Notes: a model not told the origin generated them from the sequence alone. Numbered from the stretch's first letter, positions 1 through 9,802 are shown. The stretch is DNA of 64,000 nucleotides from Gadus chalcogrammus (GCF_026213295.1 NC_079434.1:8389857-8453856), one strand, 5' to 3'. Made by a program: numbers and translations.

Positions 1-730
1 CACGGCCGTGGCCGTCAAAGTGAAAAGAAGTCTTCTCCTAAAAAGTGTGGGGAACACTTCTGAATCTAACGACACTTTATTACGTGCGGAAAACCGACGT
101 CTGTTTGTTCGATTCTTCCTCCTCCTTGTGTCTTAAAGGGTTATGTGATGAGGAGTAGGAAAAGGCTTTGAGGAAGACGTTACTTCCCCTGTTATTATAC
201 GTTGTATTATCGTCCCTGAGACACAGAGATAACCGTGGCTACCGCTGCCGTCCTCAGCATCGGTATATAGGATTTGTAACCATGGTTACGGCCCAGGAGG
301 GCAAAGACGCGCACACAACGACGCGCGCTTTCGTCGATGGCACAGAAAAACACACACATTCGCACACACACATTTATACAAATGTTTATAGGTGCACACA
401 TGTTTATGGTGGGCACATGAGGGGAAAAGCATGAACACACTCTCACTCTCTCGCTCGCCCTCCCACACACACACTCACACCCATGTAGTCCCGTCACCTG
501 AGGATGGATAAAAGCATGATCTCTGTCCTATTTTAGTTTTTCCACCTCCTCTTCGTGGTCAGTGTTCAACGGCAGTGAGAATTGCGTAGTTGTTCCGGGT
601 TGTGTGAGGACACTGTTTGCTTGTGTGTGCGTGTGTGCGTTTGTTTTGAATGTACGTGGGAGAATGAGTGTGAATAACTGCTCCAAGCTGTGGCACGAAT
701 GCCTCAATGTTGAGCAGCAGGCGTGCAGTG
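1..730. other. Non-coding start of window, degenerate CA repeats
   Basis: No gene recognised. Short degenerate CA runs occur around 350-420 and 465-482. A 14-bp palindrome GTAACCATGGTTAC lies at 276-289 and is listed separately. Open frames here are short, overlap one another on both strands and consist partly of CA translation. Confidence 0.6.
276..289. promoter_or_regulatory. RFX X-box-like palindrome
   Basis: GTAACCATGGTTAC is a perfect 14-bp palindrome that fits the symmetric RFX X-box pattern (GTNRCC, 0-3 bases, GGYNAC). The sequence match is direct; binding is inference. Short palindromes of this kind also occur by chance. Confidence 0.3.
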
Positions 731-814
731 CACACACACACGCACACGCACACACACACACACACACACACACGCGCACACGCACACGCACACGCACACG
801 CACACACACACACA
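731..814. repeat. (CA)n / (CGCACA)n compound microsatellite
   Basis: About 84 bp of CA with regularly placed CG dinucleotides, so part of it is a CGCACA variant. Alternating purine-pyrimidine sequence with CG steps is prone to Z-DNA. Confidence 0.95.
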
Positions 815-1018
815 GATTAATTCATCCCAAAACACCAGCATGCAAACCTTCATACACACAGACATACACATACAGTCCCCCCCTCCCCCGCCCCCCCACA
901 CCCGGATTGATCCGAGCCGTCACAGCGGACATGATAGATCCTCGCCCTCATCAAATAAATCAGGGGGCGGCAACAGCCCCCATCTCCTCCTCCTGTCCAC
1001 TGGTCTGTATTCACTCTA

Positions 1019-1048
1019 CCCCCCCCCCTCTCTCTCTCTCTCTCTCTT
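1019..1048. repeat. Poly-C to (CT)n tract
   Basis: A run of C changes directly into CT repeats. The strand is purely pyrimidine. Confidence 0.9.
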
Positions 1049-3430
1049 GTTCTTCCCTACACTTGTTTATTTCTATCATTCGCTTTCCTGCTGATCCTGC
1101 GAATCGGTGCGATGGTCGGTTAACCCCGGCCAGGGCACACGGTGTGACGGCCACCGTGTGAATCACCTCCAGCTGAGTATAGATGGGCCGGGGCAGGCGG
1201 CGGCGAGGTGTCAGGGAGCTGCTGGTGTAACTTCCACTGTCAACCGAGCACACTCTCAAACTTCAGCTGAACTCTTAACTTGAAAAGAAAAAAATAAGTT
1301 GCTAGTTTCTATTCCTCCCGAGGTAATCAAGTCTTTGTAAATGAGACTGAGTCTTCTGCCTCTGACACATGCTTTTGCTCTATTTGGTTGTAATTAATTG
1401 ACTATTAGGAATTTGGGGGGTTTGCTTAAGTTATTCAAATGAAAGCAAACCCTTGTCACACAGTCTGAGCCTCTCGCAGATGAAAGTTGATCTAATATCC
1501 TCAAAGTTTAAATGGAATAGCCAGACCGCTAAAGGTGTGCCACGGCTGTCATTAGAACTGGCAGATTTCAGGAGATCTCTTGTTTGAAAACAAGTCTTTT
1601 GAATAAAACAGCCGTTTGGATTTAGTGTTAAAGGGTAGAGCTCTGGCATAATGTGTTGGCTCCGCAGCTGACAGGCTTATAAAGGGAACTCATTTCGGTT
1701 TGATTACTTCCCCGGTCTTGTTTCAGAGCTGGGTTCTTTTATTTAAATCAAGAGACCTGAATTGATTTCGATTTTTTATTCTCTCTCGCGTTTGTTCTGT
1801 ACAAAGTAAAAGGTCCTCAAAATGGTTGCCTGTAAGAAGCAACCATGGTTGCTAAGCAACTACAATAAACACAATAATATTGTCTTTGTTATTGTTCAAG
1901 CCTTTAATCGCTATTTGCACAATGGCATATCTTTTTGCCACAAATTTTGTAAAATAATGTTTGTATGAAGTAAACATGGATGTTGTTGCTAAAATTGCGA
2001 CAATTGTGATCGATCTTGTCTTCACATGCACAGGAATGTTCAAATGTACCCTAACCCTACTTCAAATGAAATGTGTTATCATCAAATGTAATCAAATGTT
2101 ATCTTCAGGTTGCTGGGCCTAAATGGCACTCTTACACTGCTGCATAATTTCCTTTCCCCCCAAAAAACGATTTCGTCATTTTGCCCAAACAATTTCCAAC
2201 CACAGAAAAAAGGTTGTTCTATTGTAAAGCACATGTTTTAAAGAAAACACGTTTGACAAAAAAATAAGACACATTTCCCAGACCACTCTCTTTGTCCCAC
2301 GCTATGTAAATGAAAAGGCTATTCTTTTGCAAAAAAAACAAAACCCAGAATGATTGCTTCACGGGCACATTCCATTCCACAGACACGATTTCTCAGAGTG
2401 ATCTCCACAGAGCAGATGAAAGCGACCGAACCTATCCAATTTTTATTTGAGATCCACCCTCTCCATTCTTGTCAGCCGCTGAGGCAGCCCAGTGGCAGCA
2501 GGGGGACCCGACCCAACCTCGTCTGGCCGGTCTTTGAGGAGCGGAGCACTCAAAGGTTACGCTGAGGCTATTGTGTGTCTGTGTGTGTGTGGGGGTTTGA
2601 AAGCCGTGACGCTAGCAACGCAATGCAAGCTACTTGTCATGCTCGAACTGCTGTCGACTTACGCTCCCGCTACCAACCTGACAACTTCTCAGCGCGCGGC
2701 TCCGTGAGCAGTAGCGATGTGTCACATGTGAACTATGAGCCGTATGATCATCCTTCATCCTTTATTCACCTGGCGGCCATCTTGTGGGATTCTGCATTCA
2801 GCGTCTTTGGTGGCCGAGTCTGATGCCCATGGACTTTTTATGTTCAATTTGCTCGCGGCTATACAAGATTCTAGTCTGATAGTGCCTGCTGGGGATTGGA
2901 CCGGCAGCATTCAACCCACACCCGCTCAGAGCTCTGAAATGCATGTTGCATGCCTCAACTTCCGATTTACTATTCTATTATTCATTACTATTGAGTAATT
3001 TATCACTTTGAGCCGAGACAAGTTCCCTGCCACCAAAATCCATCGAAACACAGGTTTTCAGTGCATTTTTACATTCTGAGTGGATCATCAGGCAGCGTCA
3101 GAAAAAAGTAGAAACATATGAGCTGTCTACTCTGATGCATACTTATGTGGCAAGCTCTTTCCCTTTAACTCTCTGGTTTGTACATGTCTAAATCACAATA
3201 CACATATCCTTATCAACTCTTTAGCGATTTCCTCATCACGTTACATTTGACGGTGAAAGGTATCTAGATTGTAAAATGAAAAGTGACGCAAAGGAGTAAA
3301 AAATGGTTTCCATCACTAGTATCATTCAGCGTTAGCATCGCAATAAGTGTTAGGATCACGTTAAGTAGTAGGCCTACCATTGCTGCGCGATCTTAAAATT
3401 AAGTAATTAACAATTAGTTCATATGACCTC
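1049..3430. other. Single-copy non-coding DNA, AT-rich in part
   Basis: No gene recognised on either strand. The block holds an X-box-like double palindrome at 1823-1860 and short A runs. Nothing else could be named. It ends at the left junction of the retroelement. Confidence 0.5.
1823..1860. promoter_or_regulatory. Chained GGTTGC/GCAACC palindromes, RFX X-box-like
   Basis: GGTTGC (1823-1828) is followed by its complement GCAACC (1839-1844), then GGTTGC (1847-1852) and GCAAC (1856-1860). The segment GTTGCTAAGCAAC (1848-1860) is a palindrome around a single A and resembles an RFX X-box. AGCAACCATGGTTGCT is a second overlapping palindrome. Function is inferred from the motif only. Confidence 0.35.
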
Positions 3431-3578
3431 AATGTTAAGCTTGCTGGTAGTTCTACCAGGAGGACTCAAATCACGCGCGGCTGGCCACCAATCACCAGCT
3501 ACCAATCACCTGCCTACACCTGCTCTATAAAGAGTAGTCTAACATATGTCTTTGCTGCTCAGGTCTTCGTTCGACGCA
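3431..3578 (+). repeat. Split direct repeat A1
   Basis: This 148-bp repeat recurs as A2 at 8733-8880 with a constant offset of 5302 and no mismatch that I can see. It contains TATAAA at 3526-3531, a plausible core promoter for the element. Similarity stops abruptly after ...TTCGACGCA. Confidence 0.9.
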
Positions 3579-3760
3579 TACTGCTGCTTTACTGTGCTTC
3601 TGATTATCTCGTCGCTTAGTTGCTACGTCGGTTAATACACACCAAGAGGTTATAACTTCGGATTCGTGCTGGTCGGCCTACTACTTCTGGTCCCGGCAAG
3701 CGAGCGCAGAAAGCCGTTCTTTTCGGTCCCCGGTATCCTCAACAACACCACCAACAAGTT
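3579..3760 (+). other. Leader between A1 and the gag-like frame
   Basis: Retroelement sequence between the promoter repeat and the recognisable reading frame. Frames here are open but shift relative to the gag-like frame downstream, and I recognise no domain. Confidence 0.4.
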
Positions 3761-4285
3761 CCCAACACGGACATCCGCCTGGTTCTACAAACCCTCGCCG
3801 AGTTGGTGCAAAGCATTGGCGCCAGGATGGACGCCGTCGAAACGCCATGCGGAACTCCCGGACGGGTCCAGGCCCCCAACCCGCTGTCGTCGGTCGCCAC
3901 GGCGCCTTTCTACTTCCAGCAACCATCAGGCTCGGCTTCCTCCGCTTCACAGGCTACGCACCTGGCACGTGCCCTGCTACCATGGCTACTGCAGTCCCCA
4001 CGTTAGCCCCCGCAGCGTATTTTCTCTCACAGCTCTACAGTCCAGCTTCAGGTTGCGGCTCCCTCGGTTGGGTTAGGGGGTTTATTCCAAGGGCAATGGT
4101 TTGCTGAGGGATGGCCAGTCGAAGCTGGTACGTTCGCCCTCGGGTCAGAGTCGTCTGCGCTGTTCGAGCTTTACGCTATCGTAGCAGCTAGCGTTCTGTG
4201 GGGCAAAGCATGGCGGCGTTAACGTATAAACATGTTTTGCGATAACAAAGCGGCGTCAAAACGGCTGGGAAGGTGGTCTTCCACA
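3761..4285 (+). pseudogene. Broken gag-like / RNase H reading frame of the DIRS-order element
   Basis: One plus-strand frame reads through a helical, then Ser/Ala/Pro-rich gag-like segment (3761-4003), a TAG stop (4004-4006), an RNase H-like stretch (4067-4219), a TAA stop (4220-4222) and the motif RINMFCDNKAAS (4223-4258). The motifs GLGGLFQGQWF, ELYAIVAA..LWGKAW and CDNKA match, in order, the RNase H region of DIRS/Ngaro polymerases, where the Asp of CDN is part of the active site. The reverse transcriptase that should lie between gag and RNase H is missing, yet the frame is kept across the join. This suggests an internal deletion followed by two nonsense mutations. It cannot encode a working polymerase. 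Confidence 0.65.
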
Positions 4286-4450
4286 GCATACGGATTTTAC
4301 ATCCGGTTGAATTCGTTGAGTTCGTTGCACACGTCGGCGTGGTACAACACAGAACTCTACGTTCGCCATCAAAGGTTCATAATTATCTTTATACCGTGCA
4401 CTGTTCGGTTAACTCCTTGTGTCTGAGGTTTTTCCCTTCACTTTAACATG
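4257..4450 (+). repeat. First copy of the interior repeat module
   Basis: Sequence at 4257-4316 recurs at 5394-5452, and part of it again from about 6748. It includes the 3' end of the RNase H fragment. A single CACGTCGGCGTG unit near 4330 is related to the array at 6.4-8.2 kb, so array sequence and RNase H sequence were already joined before the duplications. Confidence 0.6.
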
Positions 4451-4690
4451 AATGAAGTTGATGGGTTTTAGGCACTGTGGTAACTGATTATTATTAAAAG
4501 GTTTTTATTGACGAAGGGCCTTTTAGATTGGTTCAGTTGCTGCTCACTAACTCTCACGTTCCTCTGCTCGCAATGCGATTCACGAATCGTTCAATTTATT
4601 CAAAAGATCCAAAGACAAAGAACGGGTACATTATGGTATCATTTTATATTATTATTTATAGTCTTATTGTTAATAGTTTCAGTCGCGTTG

Positions 4691-5310
4691 GTATTTAATT
4701 TTTCATTTGCTCGTTTAGCTACGTATGACAGTTAACAATGTTGGTGTAGGCCTATTACAATTATTTACGCGTGTAGGCCACTCCAACTCACTCGATATTT
4801 CAAAAAGATTAGCGTGCTCTCTCAGAGCTGGGAGATTTCATCCTTATTTAACATATTACTCGAGACGGTGTTTTCTCACAGTTCTACGGGTTCATGCGTT
4901 CCCGGGTTCATGCGTACACGTCTCGTACTCAGACTTTTTCCCCTACACGGGGTATTTAATTTTTCATTTGCTTGTTTAGCCATGTATGTCAGTTAACAAT
5001 TTTGGTGTATTACAATTATTTATGTGTGTTGGCCACTCCAACTCACTCGATATTTTGAATAGATTAGTGTGCTCTTTCCGGGAGTTTTCATCCTTATTTT
5101 AACATATTACTCGAGTCAGTGTTTCTCACAGCGTTCTACGGGTTCATGTGTTCTACGGGTTCATGTGTTCTACGGGTTCATGTGTTCTACGGGTTCATGT
5201 GTTCTACGGGTTCATGCGTTTTACGGGTTTATGCGTTCTCGGGTTTATGCGTTCTTGGGTTTATGCGCAAATGCGTACACGTCTCCTACTCAGACTTTTT
5301 CCCCTACACG
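4691..5310 (+). repeat. About 261-bp tandem duplication inside the retroelement
   Basis: The segment starting GTATTTAATTTTTCATTTGC at 4691 is repeated from 4952 and is recognisably similar through the CACTCCAACTCACTCGATATT part to the ACGGGTTCATGCG part. The second copy is longer because a 17-bp unit expanded inside it. The copies differ at many sites, so the duplication is older than the A/B repeats suggest. Confidence 0.75.
5133..5268 (+). repeat. 17-bp minisatellite, about 8 units
   Basis: The unit GTTCTACGGGTTCATGT is repeated exactly about five times and then as three diverged copies (GTTTTACGGGTTTATGC and similar). A single unit exists in the upstream duplicate near 4881, so the array grew from a sequence already present. 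The encoded Ser-Thr-Gly-Ser-Cys-Val-Leu-Arg-Val type repeats are not a gene. Confidence 0.85.
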
Positions 5311-5427
5311 GGGCCTAACTTTCGCTGATGTCACCTTCTCTGCAAGGCATTTTTCATCTAAAAAGCTGAACAAGGGTTGCCGGTCGTGTCTATCAAACGG
5401 CTGGGAAGGCGGTCTTCCACAGCTTAC

Positions 5428-7690
5428 GAATCCTACATCCGGTCGAATTCATGGTTCTTCCTTCAAGCGCACACGATGCTCTAACGTCGGTTAAGGCAGG
5501 TTTATCACGTTTGCTACTACAGCTGTTTTTGGCGGCCTGTTTCCATTCTAGTCTTAGTCTTTGTGTCAAGGTGTCACTTTTGTTTTTATTAGTTTAGACA
5601 CGTTCATACTCTTTCTTGTGATATGTGATAAGTATTTTAAGAAGCTGCATTTCCCTCACATAGCATAAGGGGAGCAAAACCTTATCGAAGGCTGCTCCAC
5701 CACAGAAGGAGCCGAAGCCTTTACGTCACCCCGGCCACGCCCACTAGGCCACGCCCACTTGACGTCCTCTCTAGCGGGTGGTTTCGAACTCGAGAGGCCA
5801 GAGATCAATAGGCAGACGGCAGAGAGCCACCCCGGGCCTATGCCCGGGGGCTTGAAGTAGATCACGGTATTTTCCTCTCTCACGCGTTAGATACAATTCC
5901 CTCCGTTAAGCTTCAGTTACCATACCGAAACATGCCGACTTTATAATGAATGAAGTCAGTTAAAAGCATCCCGGGATTGGACAACTTTCTTCAAGAATAT
6001 GCCATATTGAAATTCCGTTTAGGTATCATCAAAGATACAAGTGCGTAGATTTGTTAAATAAGGTAAACGGTCGAAAATTGATGTTGCGTCTTAAACAGTT
6101 GAAGTTCCGTTTGGACAAAACGTTATTACAGTTTATCGCCTAGTTTAGGTCAACGGAAATGAAGACATTTTAGCAGTCTTATTTTGTAAAAACACTTTCA
6201 GTCTCGTTCGTATTCGCCAACAACATTGCACTACGCATTTAATTATAGTATTGTCATATGACCAGCATTGTTTTCCTCACGCGATAAAGGTTTGTTGATG
6301 ACGACATTTAGTCATAATTTTCGGTGTCAAAAGCAACACTATTTGCAACTACTGGTGGTGGTGGTTATCAGGTACTAAACTCATAAAGCAAAATTCGGCT
6401 ATATAACTCAAGGTTAACCTGCAGCAACCCCGGCAAGTTCGACCACGTCGGTGGATCATCTAGAAAACACTCTTTGAGTTCGGTGTCACGTTGGTGGCAT
6501 ATCATGGAAAAAATAAAACTCAAGGTTCGCAGCGGCGACCCCGGTGAGTGCGTTGACCAAAGCGCAGCGGTAACAACTCGGGCACTCGTGACTATGACCA
6601 CGTCGGCGGCACGTTATCTATTACTCATGGTTGACTGTAACCCCGGTGAGTGCGTTGACCACGTCAACGCACAACTGGGGCACAACTCAGGCACTAGTCG
6701 TGAGTTCGTTGCACACGTCTGTGCGGTACAACACAGAACTCGACGTCCTACATCCGGTAGAATTCAAGGTTCTTTCTTCAAGCGCACACGATGCTCTCTA
6801 ACGTCGGTTAAGACAGGTTTCACACGTTTGCAACCATAGCTGTTTTTGGTGGCCTGTTTCCTTTCTAGTGTTGGTCTAGTCTTGTCAAGCTGTCATTTTA
6901 GTTTTTATTAGTTTTAGTTACATTCATACTCTTTCCAGTGTTATCGTAATTCCATTTAGATATTATCGAAGTTACAAGTGCGTAGTTTTGTTAAATAAGG
7001 TAAATGGTTGAAAATTGATGTTATGTCTGGAACAGTTGAAGTTCCAGTCGAACAAAATAACGTTATAAGTCTTTATCGCCTAGTTTAGGTCAACGAAAAT
7101 GAAGAGACATTTTAGCGGTCTTATTTTCGTAAAACACTTTTTAGTCTTGTTTTATTCGCCAACTATATTGTACTATGCATTTAATCACTGCTATTGTCAC
7201 ATGCCCAGCATCCACGTTGCGTCCAGTCTCGTTTTTCTCACGCGATAAAGGTTTGTTGATGACGACTCTTAGTCATCATTTTCATTGCCAAAAGCAACAC
7301 TATTTGCAACTACCGGCGGTGGTGGTTATCGGGTACTAAATTCATAAAGCAAAATTCGGTTTCATAACTCAGGTTAACCTGCAGCAACCCCGGCGAGTGT
7401 GACCACGTCGGTGGATCATCTAGAAAACACTCTTGAGTTCGCTGTCACGTCAGTGGCGTACATAGGAAAATAAAACTCAAGGTTGCAGCGGCAACCCCGG
7501 TGAGTGCGTTGACCACGTCGGTGGTAACAACTCGGGCACTCGTGAGTATGACCACGTCGGTGGCACGTTATCTAATACTCATGGTTTGACTGCAGTAACC
7601 CCGGTGAGTGCGTTGCTCACGTCGGTGGGAACAACTCAAGCACTCGTGAGTTCGTTGCGCACGTCGGTGCGGTACAACTCAGAACTCTAG
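5428..7690 (+). repeat. Large two-copy duplication of the element interior
   Basis: Segment 5428-5625 matches 6748-6945 (offset 1320), and segment 6008-6720 matches about 6948-7685 (offset near 940). The offset changes because copy 1 contains an extra block of about 380 bp at 5626-6007. Both copies end in CACGTCGG repeat sequence. Copy 2 runs on into the main array. Confidence 0.75.
5626..6007. other. GC-rich block present only in interior copy 1
   Basis: This block is absent from the second interior copy. It contains a tandem GGCCACGCCCACT repeat (about 5732-5758, a KLF/GC-box-like motif), a perfect hairpin CCCGGGC-CTAT-GCCCGGG (5831-5848) and a TGACGTC site. An open minus-strand frame of 75 codons (5656-5883) resembles nothing I know. 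No clear terminal inverted repeat or target duplication is visible, so it is either a separate insertion or ancestral sequence lost from copy 2. Confidence 0.5.
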
Positions 7691-8230
7691 TTCGTTGCAG
7701 CAACCCCGGTGAGTGCGTTGCCCACGTCGGTGGGAACAACCCAAGCACTCGTGAGTTCGTTGCGCACGTCGGTGCGGTACAACTCAGAACTCCACGTTCG
7801 CTGCAGCAACCCTGGTAGTGCGTTGACCACGTCGGTGGGCACAACTCGGGCACATGCAAATTTAATTACCACGTCGGTGGCATAATATCAAACACTCAAG
7901 TGCAGGGCACTCGGAGTTCATTGAACACGTCGGTGTTTAACACGGAAGTACACAATATTTGCTGCAGCAACACCGGTGAGTGCGTGACCACGTCGGTGGC
8001 ACATCAAGGGCACTCGTGATTTCGTTGACCACGTCGGTGTTCAACATGAAAGTTCACAATACTTGCTGCAACAACACCGGTGAGTGCGTGACCACGTCGG
8101 TGGCACATCAAGGGCACTCGTGAGTTCGTTGACCACGTCGGTGGTTCAACGCGAAAGCACTCAGGTCACGCAGCGACCCCGGAGAGTGAATCGACCACGG
8201 CAGTTGGTACAGCACGAAAGCACTCGTGGC
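6421..8230 (+). repeat. CACGTCGGTG inverted-repeat array (about 105-bp double unit)
   Basis: About 20 copies of a short dyad, CAC-GTCG-GTG, lie in this region, each usually flanked by one more base pair. In copy 2 and beyond, the first C of each CAC falls at 7404, 7446, 7514, 7553, 7618, 7660, 7723, 7765, 7828, 7870, 7926, 7989, 8030, 8093, 8134 and 8196. From 7618 the spacing is 42, 63, 42, 63, 42, 56, 63, 41, 63, 41, 62, giving a double unit of about 105 bp. The rest of the unit (GCAGCAACCCCGGTGAGTGCG, GCACTCGTGAGTTCGTTG, GGTACAACTCAGAACTC) is also conserved. The array sits between the duplicated interior and repeat B1. A protein-coding 35-residue repeat is the main alternative, but the 41, 56 and 62 steps break any frame. 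Confidence 0.85.
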
Positions 8231-8566
8231 TCGCTGCGTAACAGCTGCAGAGTGCTCTAAATTTTAATTGATCTCGCTGAGGTATTTCAAGTCAACTGCT
8301 TTTACGTGATTCATCGATCTCGCTGACGGTTTTAAGCTTATCGTTTTACGGTATGTATGATTGACTCTTAATATGTCGTATATTGGGTATGCCTTTTATC
8401 TTCCAGAAGCAGTATAGATCCTTGTCCACTTCTTCTACGCGGGTATGTATGGTCTCATTACCCCCTTTCACTATTCTATTTTTGGGGTCGGCTCCGCCCC
8501 TGCCAGTCCCGGCAGGACATGCCGAGTTATCACCTATTTCCGGCGTAGGCCTACGTCCTCTCTTTT
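8231..8566 (+). other. Retroelement segment between array and B1
   Basis: No domain recognised. A paralogue of the start of B occurs here: GGCTCCGCCCCTGCCAGTC near 8489 is similar to GGCTCCGCCCCTGCTAGTC at the start of B1, so the front of the B repeat was itself duplicated about 85 bp upstream. Confidence 0.5.
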
Positions 8567-8736
8567 GGGGAAGGCTCCGCCCCTGCTAGTCCTGGCAGGA
8601 TACGCCGAGTCCGCACGTCACCCTGGATCAGTGACGGGGCTCATGCCAAAGATTTACCATGCAAAATATTCCCATGTCGTTATTTAAATAAATCCTGTTC
8701 ATACTTATCAGTGATCGAGTCTTCATGGGAGAAATG
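8567..8736 (+). repeat. Split direct repeat B1
   Basis: This 170-bp repeat is identical by eye to B2 at 8929-9098 (offset 362). It contains AATAAA at 8687-8692, a candidate polyadenylation signal. Its last four bases, AATG, are also the first four of A2, giving the junction expected if B and A ends were joined in a circular intermediate. Confidence 0.9.
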
Positions 8737-8880
8737 TTAAGCTTGCTGGTAGTTCTACCAGGAGGACTCAAATCACGCGCGGCTGGCCACCAATCACCAG
8801 CTACCAATCACCTGCCTACACCTGCTCTATAAAGAGTAGTCTAACATATGTCTTTGCTGCTCAGGTCTTCGTTCGACGCA
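8733..8880 (+). repeat. Split direct repeat A2
   Basis: Second copy of the 148-bp A repeat, with the TATA motif at 8828-8833. It is followed by 48 bp of CCACC-rich spacer (8881-8928) that is not present after A1. Confidence 0.9.
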
Positions 8881-8928
8881 CCTCCATCCACCCCACCACC
8901 ACCAGGTCGGCCTCAGTCTACTTGTCCA

Positions 8929-9098
8929 GGGGAAGGCTCCGCCCCTGCTAGTCCTGGCAGGATACGCCGAGTCCGCACGTCACCCTGGATCAGTGACGGG
9001 GCTCATGCCAAAGATTTACCATGCAAAATATTCCCATGTCGTTATTTAAATAAATCCTGTTCATACTTATCAGTGATCGAGTCTTCATGGGAGAAATG
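8929..9098 (+). repeat. Split direct repeat B2 (right end of element)
   Basis: Second copy of the 170-bp B repeat, with AATAAA at 9049-9054. The element ends with ...GAGAAATG and flanking DNA begins AATTACATGG. Confidence 0.9.
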
Positions 9099-9340
9099 AA
9101 TTACATGGCGAATATCATGTTCATGCACGTTCTTGTAACCAATACCAAAGCAGACGTGAGTTAAACCGGTGATTTCTTACAGTCAGCTACACTGCCAAAC
9201 TGACATCCCCACCCAGCATTTAATTTAGCCTTCCTCACATTTTAAGTTGAGAAAAAAATTTAGATTATTATTACATCTAAATCCAAAGAGAGCCTTGAGG
9301 TAGTATTTGAGCAAAAACAATTGGAAATACAGTCAATGGC
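9099..9340. other. Single-copy flank
   Basis: Nothing recognised. This is the right flank of the retroelement. Confidence 0.5.
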
Positions 9341-9478
9341 AAGGACCATTAAGTAGCAGATAAGGGTTAGGGGCATGTTGCTCAAGGATGCCTAGAGGTA
9401 TGAATACATTGGGGTTCAAACCGAAAACCTTTGGGCTTGGAGCCAAATACCCTAACGACCTCCCCGACATCCCATTCC
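9341..9478 (-). mobile_element. tRNA-type SINE fragment, reverse orientation
   Basis: GGGGTTCAAACCG read on the minus strand is a Pol III B-box-like GGTTTGAACCCC. The text GTTGCTCAAGGATGCCTAGAGGT is the body phrase shared with the copies at 43.6 and 46.2 kb. It is diverged, with no intact A box and no clear target duplication. Confidence 0.45.
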
Positions 9479-9700
9479 AGAACCTACCTCTTTCTACTCT
9501 AAGCTAAGCTCATTTCAGCAGAAAATTGGCTATTCTCTCAACCCCCCCCGAGTTTCGGTCTGTCTGTCGTTTTTTTTTCTCCTTCCCTTCAGTGTTACTC
9601 CGCCTCCCAGAATGCATTGCTTAATGGAACACCTGCGGCCCTGACTCAATTAGCCACAGTGAAAATTAGAGACATCTCTCAAGACCTGCAGTGTAATGTA
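9479..9700. other. Single-copy DNA with short C and T runs
   Basis: Nothing recognised apart from a C run at about 9541-9548 and a T run at 9571-9578. Confidence 0.5.
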
Positions 9701-9757
9701 AAGAGAGAGAGGGAGAGAGAGAGGAGAGAGAGAGAGAGAGGGGGGAGAGAGAGAGGG

Positions 9758-9802
<45 letters not shown>

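Larger units (their letters stand above)
3431..9098 (+). mobile_element. Ngaro/PAT-like (DIRS-order) retrotransposon, decayed, non-autonomous
   Basis: The element has the split-direct-repeat layout of Ngaro/PAT tyrosine-recombinase retrotransposons: A1 (3431-3578), interior, B1 (8567-8736), A2 (8733-8880), B2 (8929-9098). B1 and A2 share the 4-bp junction AATG. A1 begins with AATG and B2 ends with AATG, and I see no target-site duplication. Both points fit insertion by a tyrosine recombinase rather than an integrase. The A repeat carries a TATA-like motif and the B repeat an AATAAA. The interior keeps a gag-like segment and an RNase H fragment with stops. I could not find a reverse transcriptase core or a recombinase, so it would depend on proteins from another copy. 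A1/A2 and B1/B2 look identical by eye, so insertion was probably fairly recent although the interior is scrambled. Confidence 0.8.

Noticed and set aside
6474..6839. 121-codon frame in the retroelement
   Set aside because: Translation of the CACGTCGG array and the duplicated interior; the second interior copy does not keep the frame.
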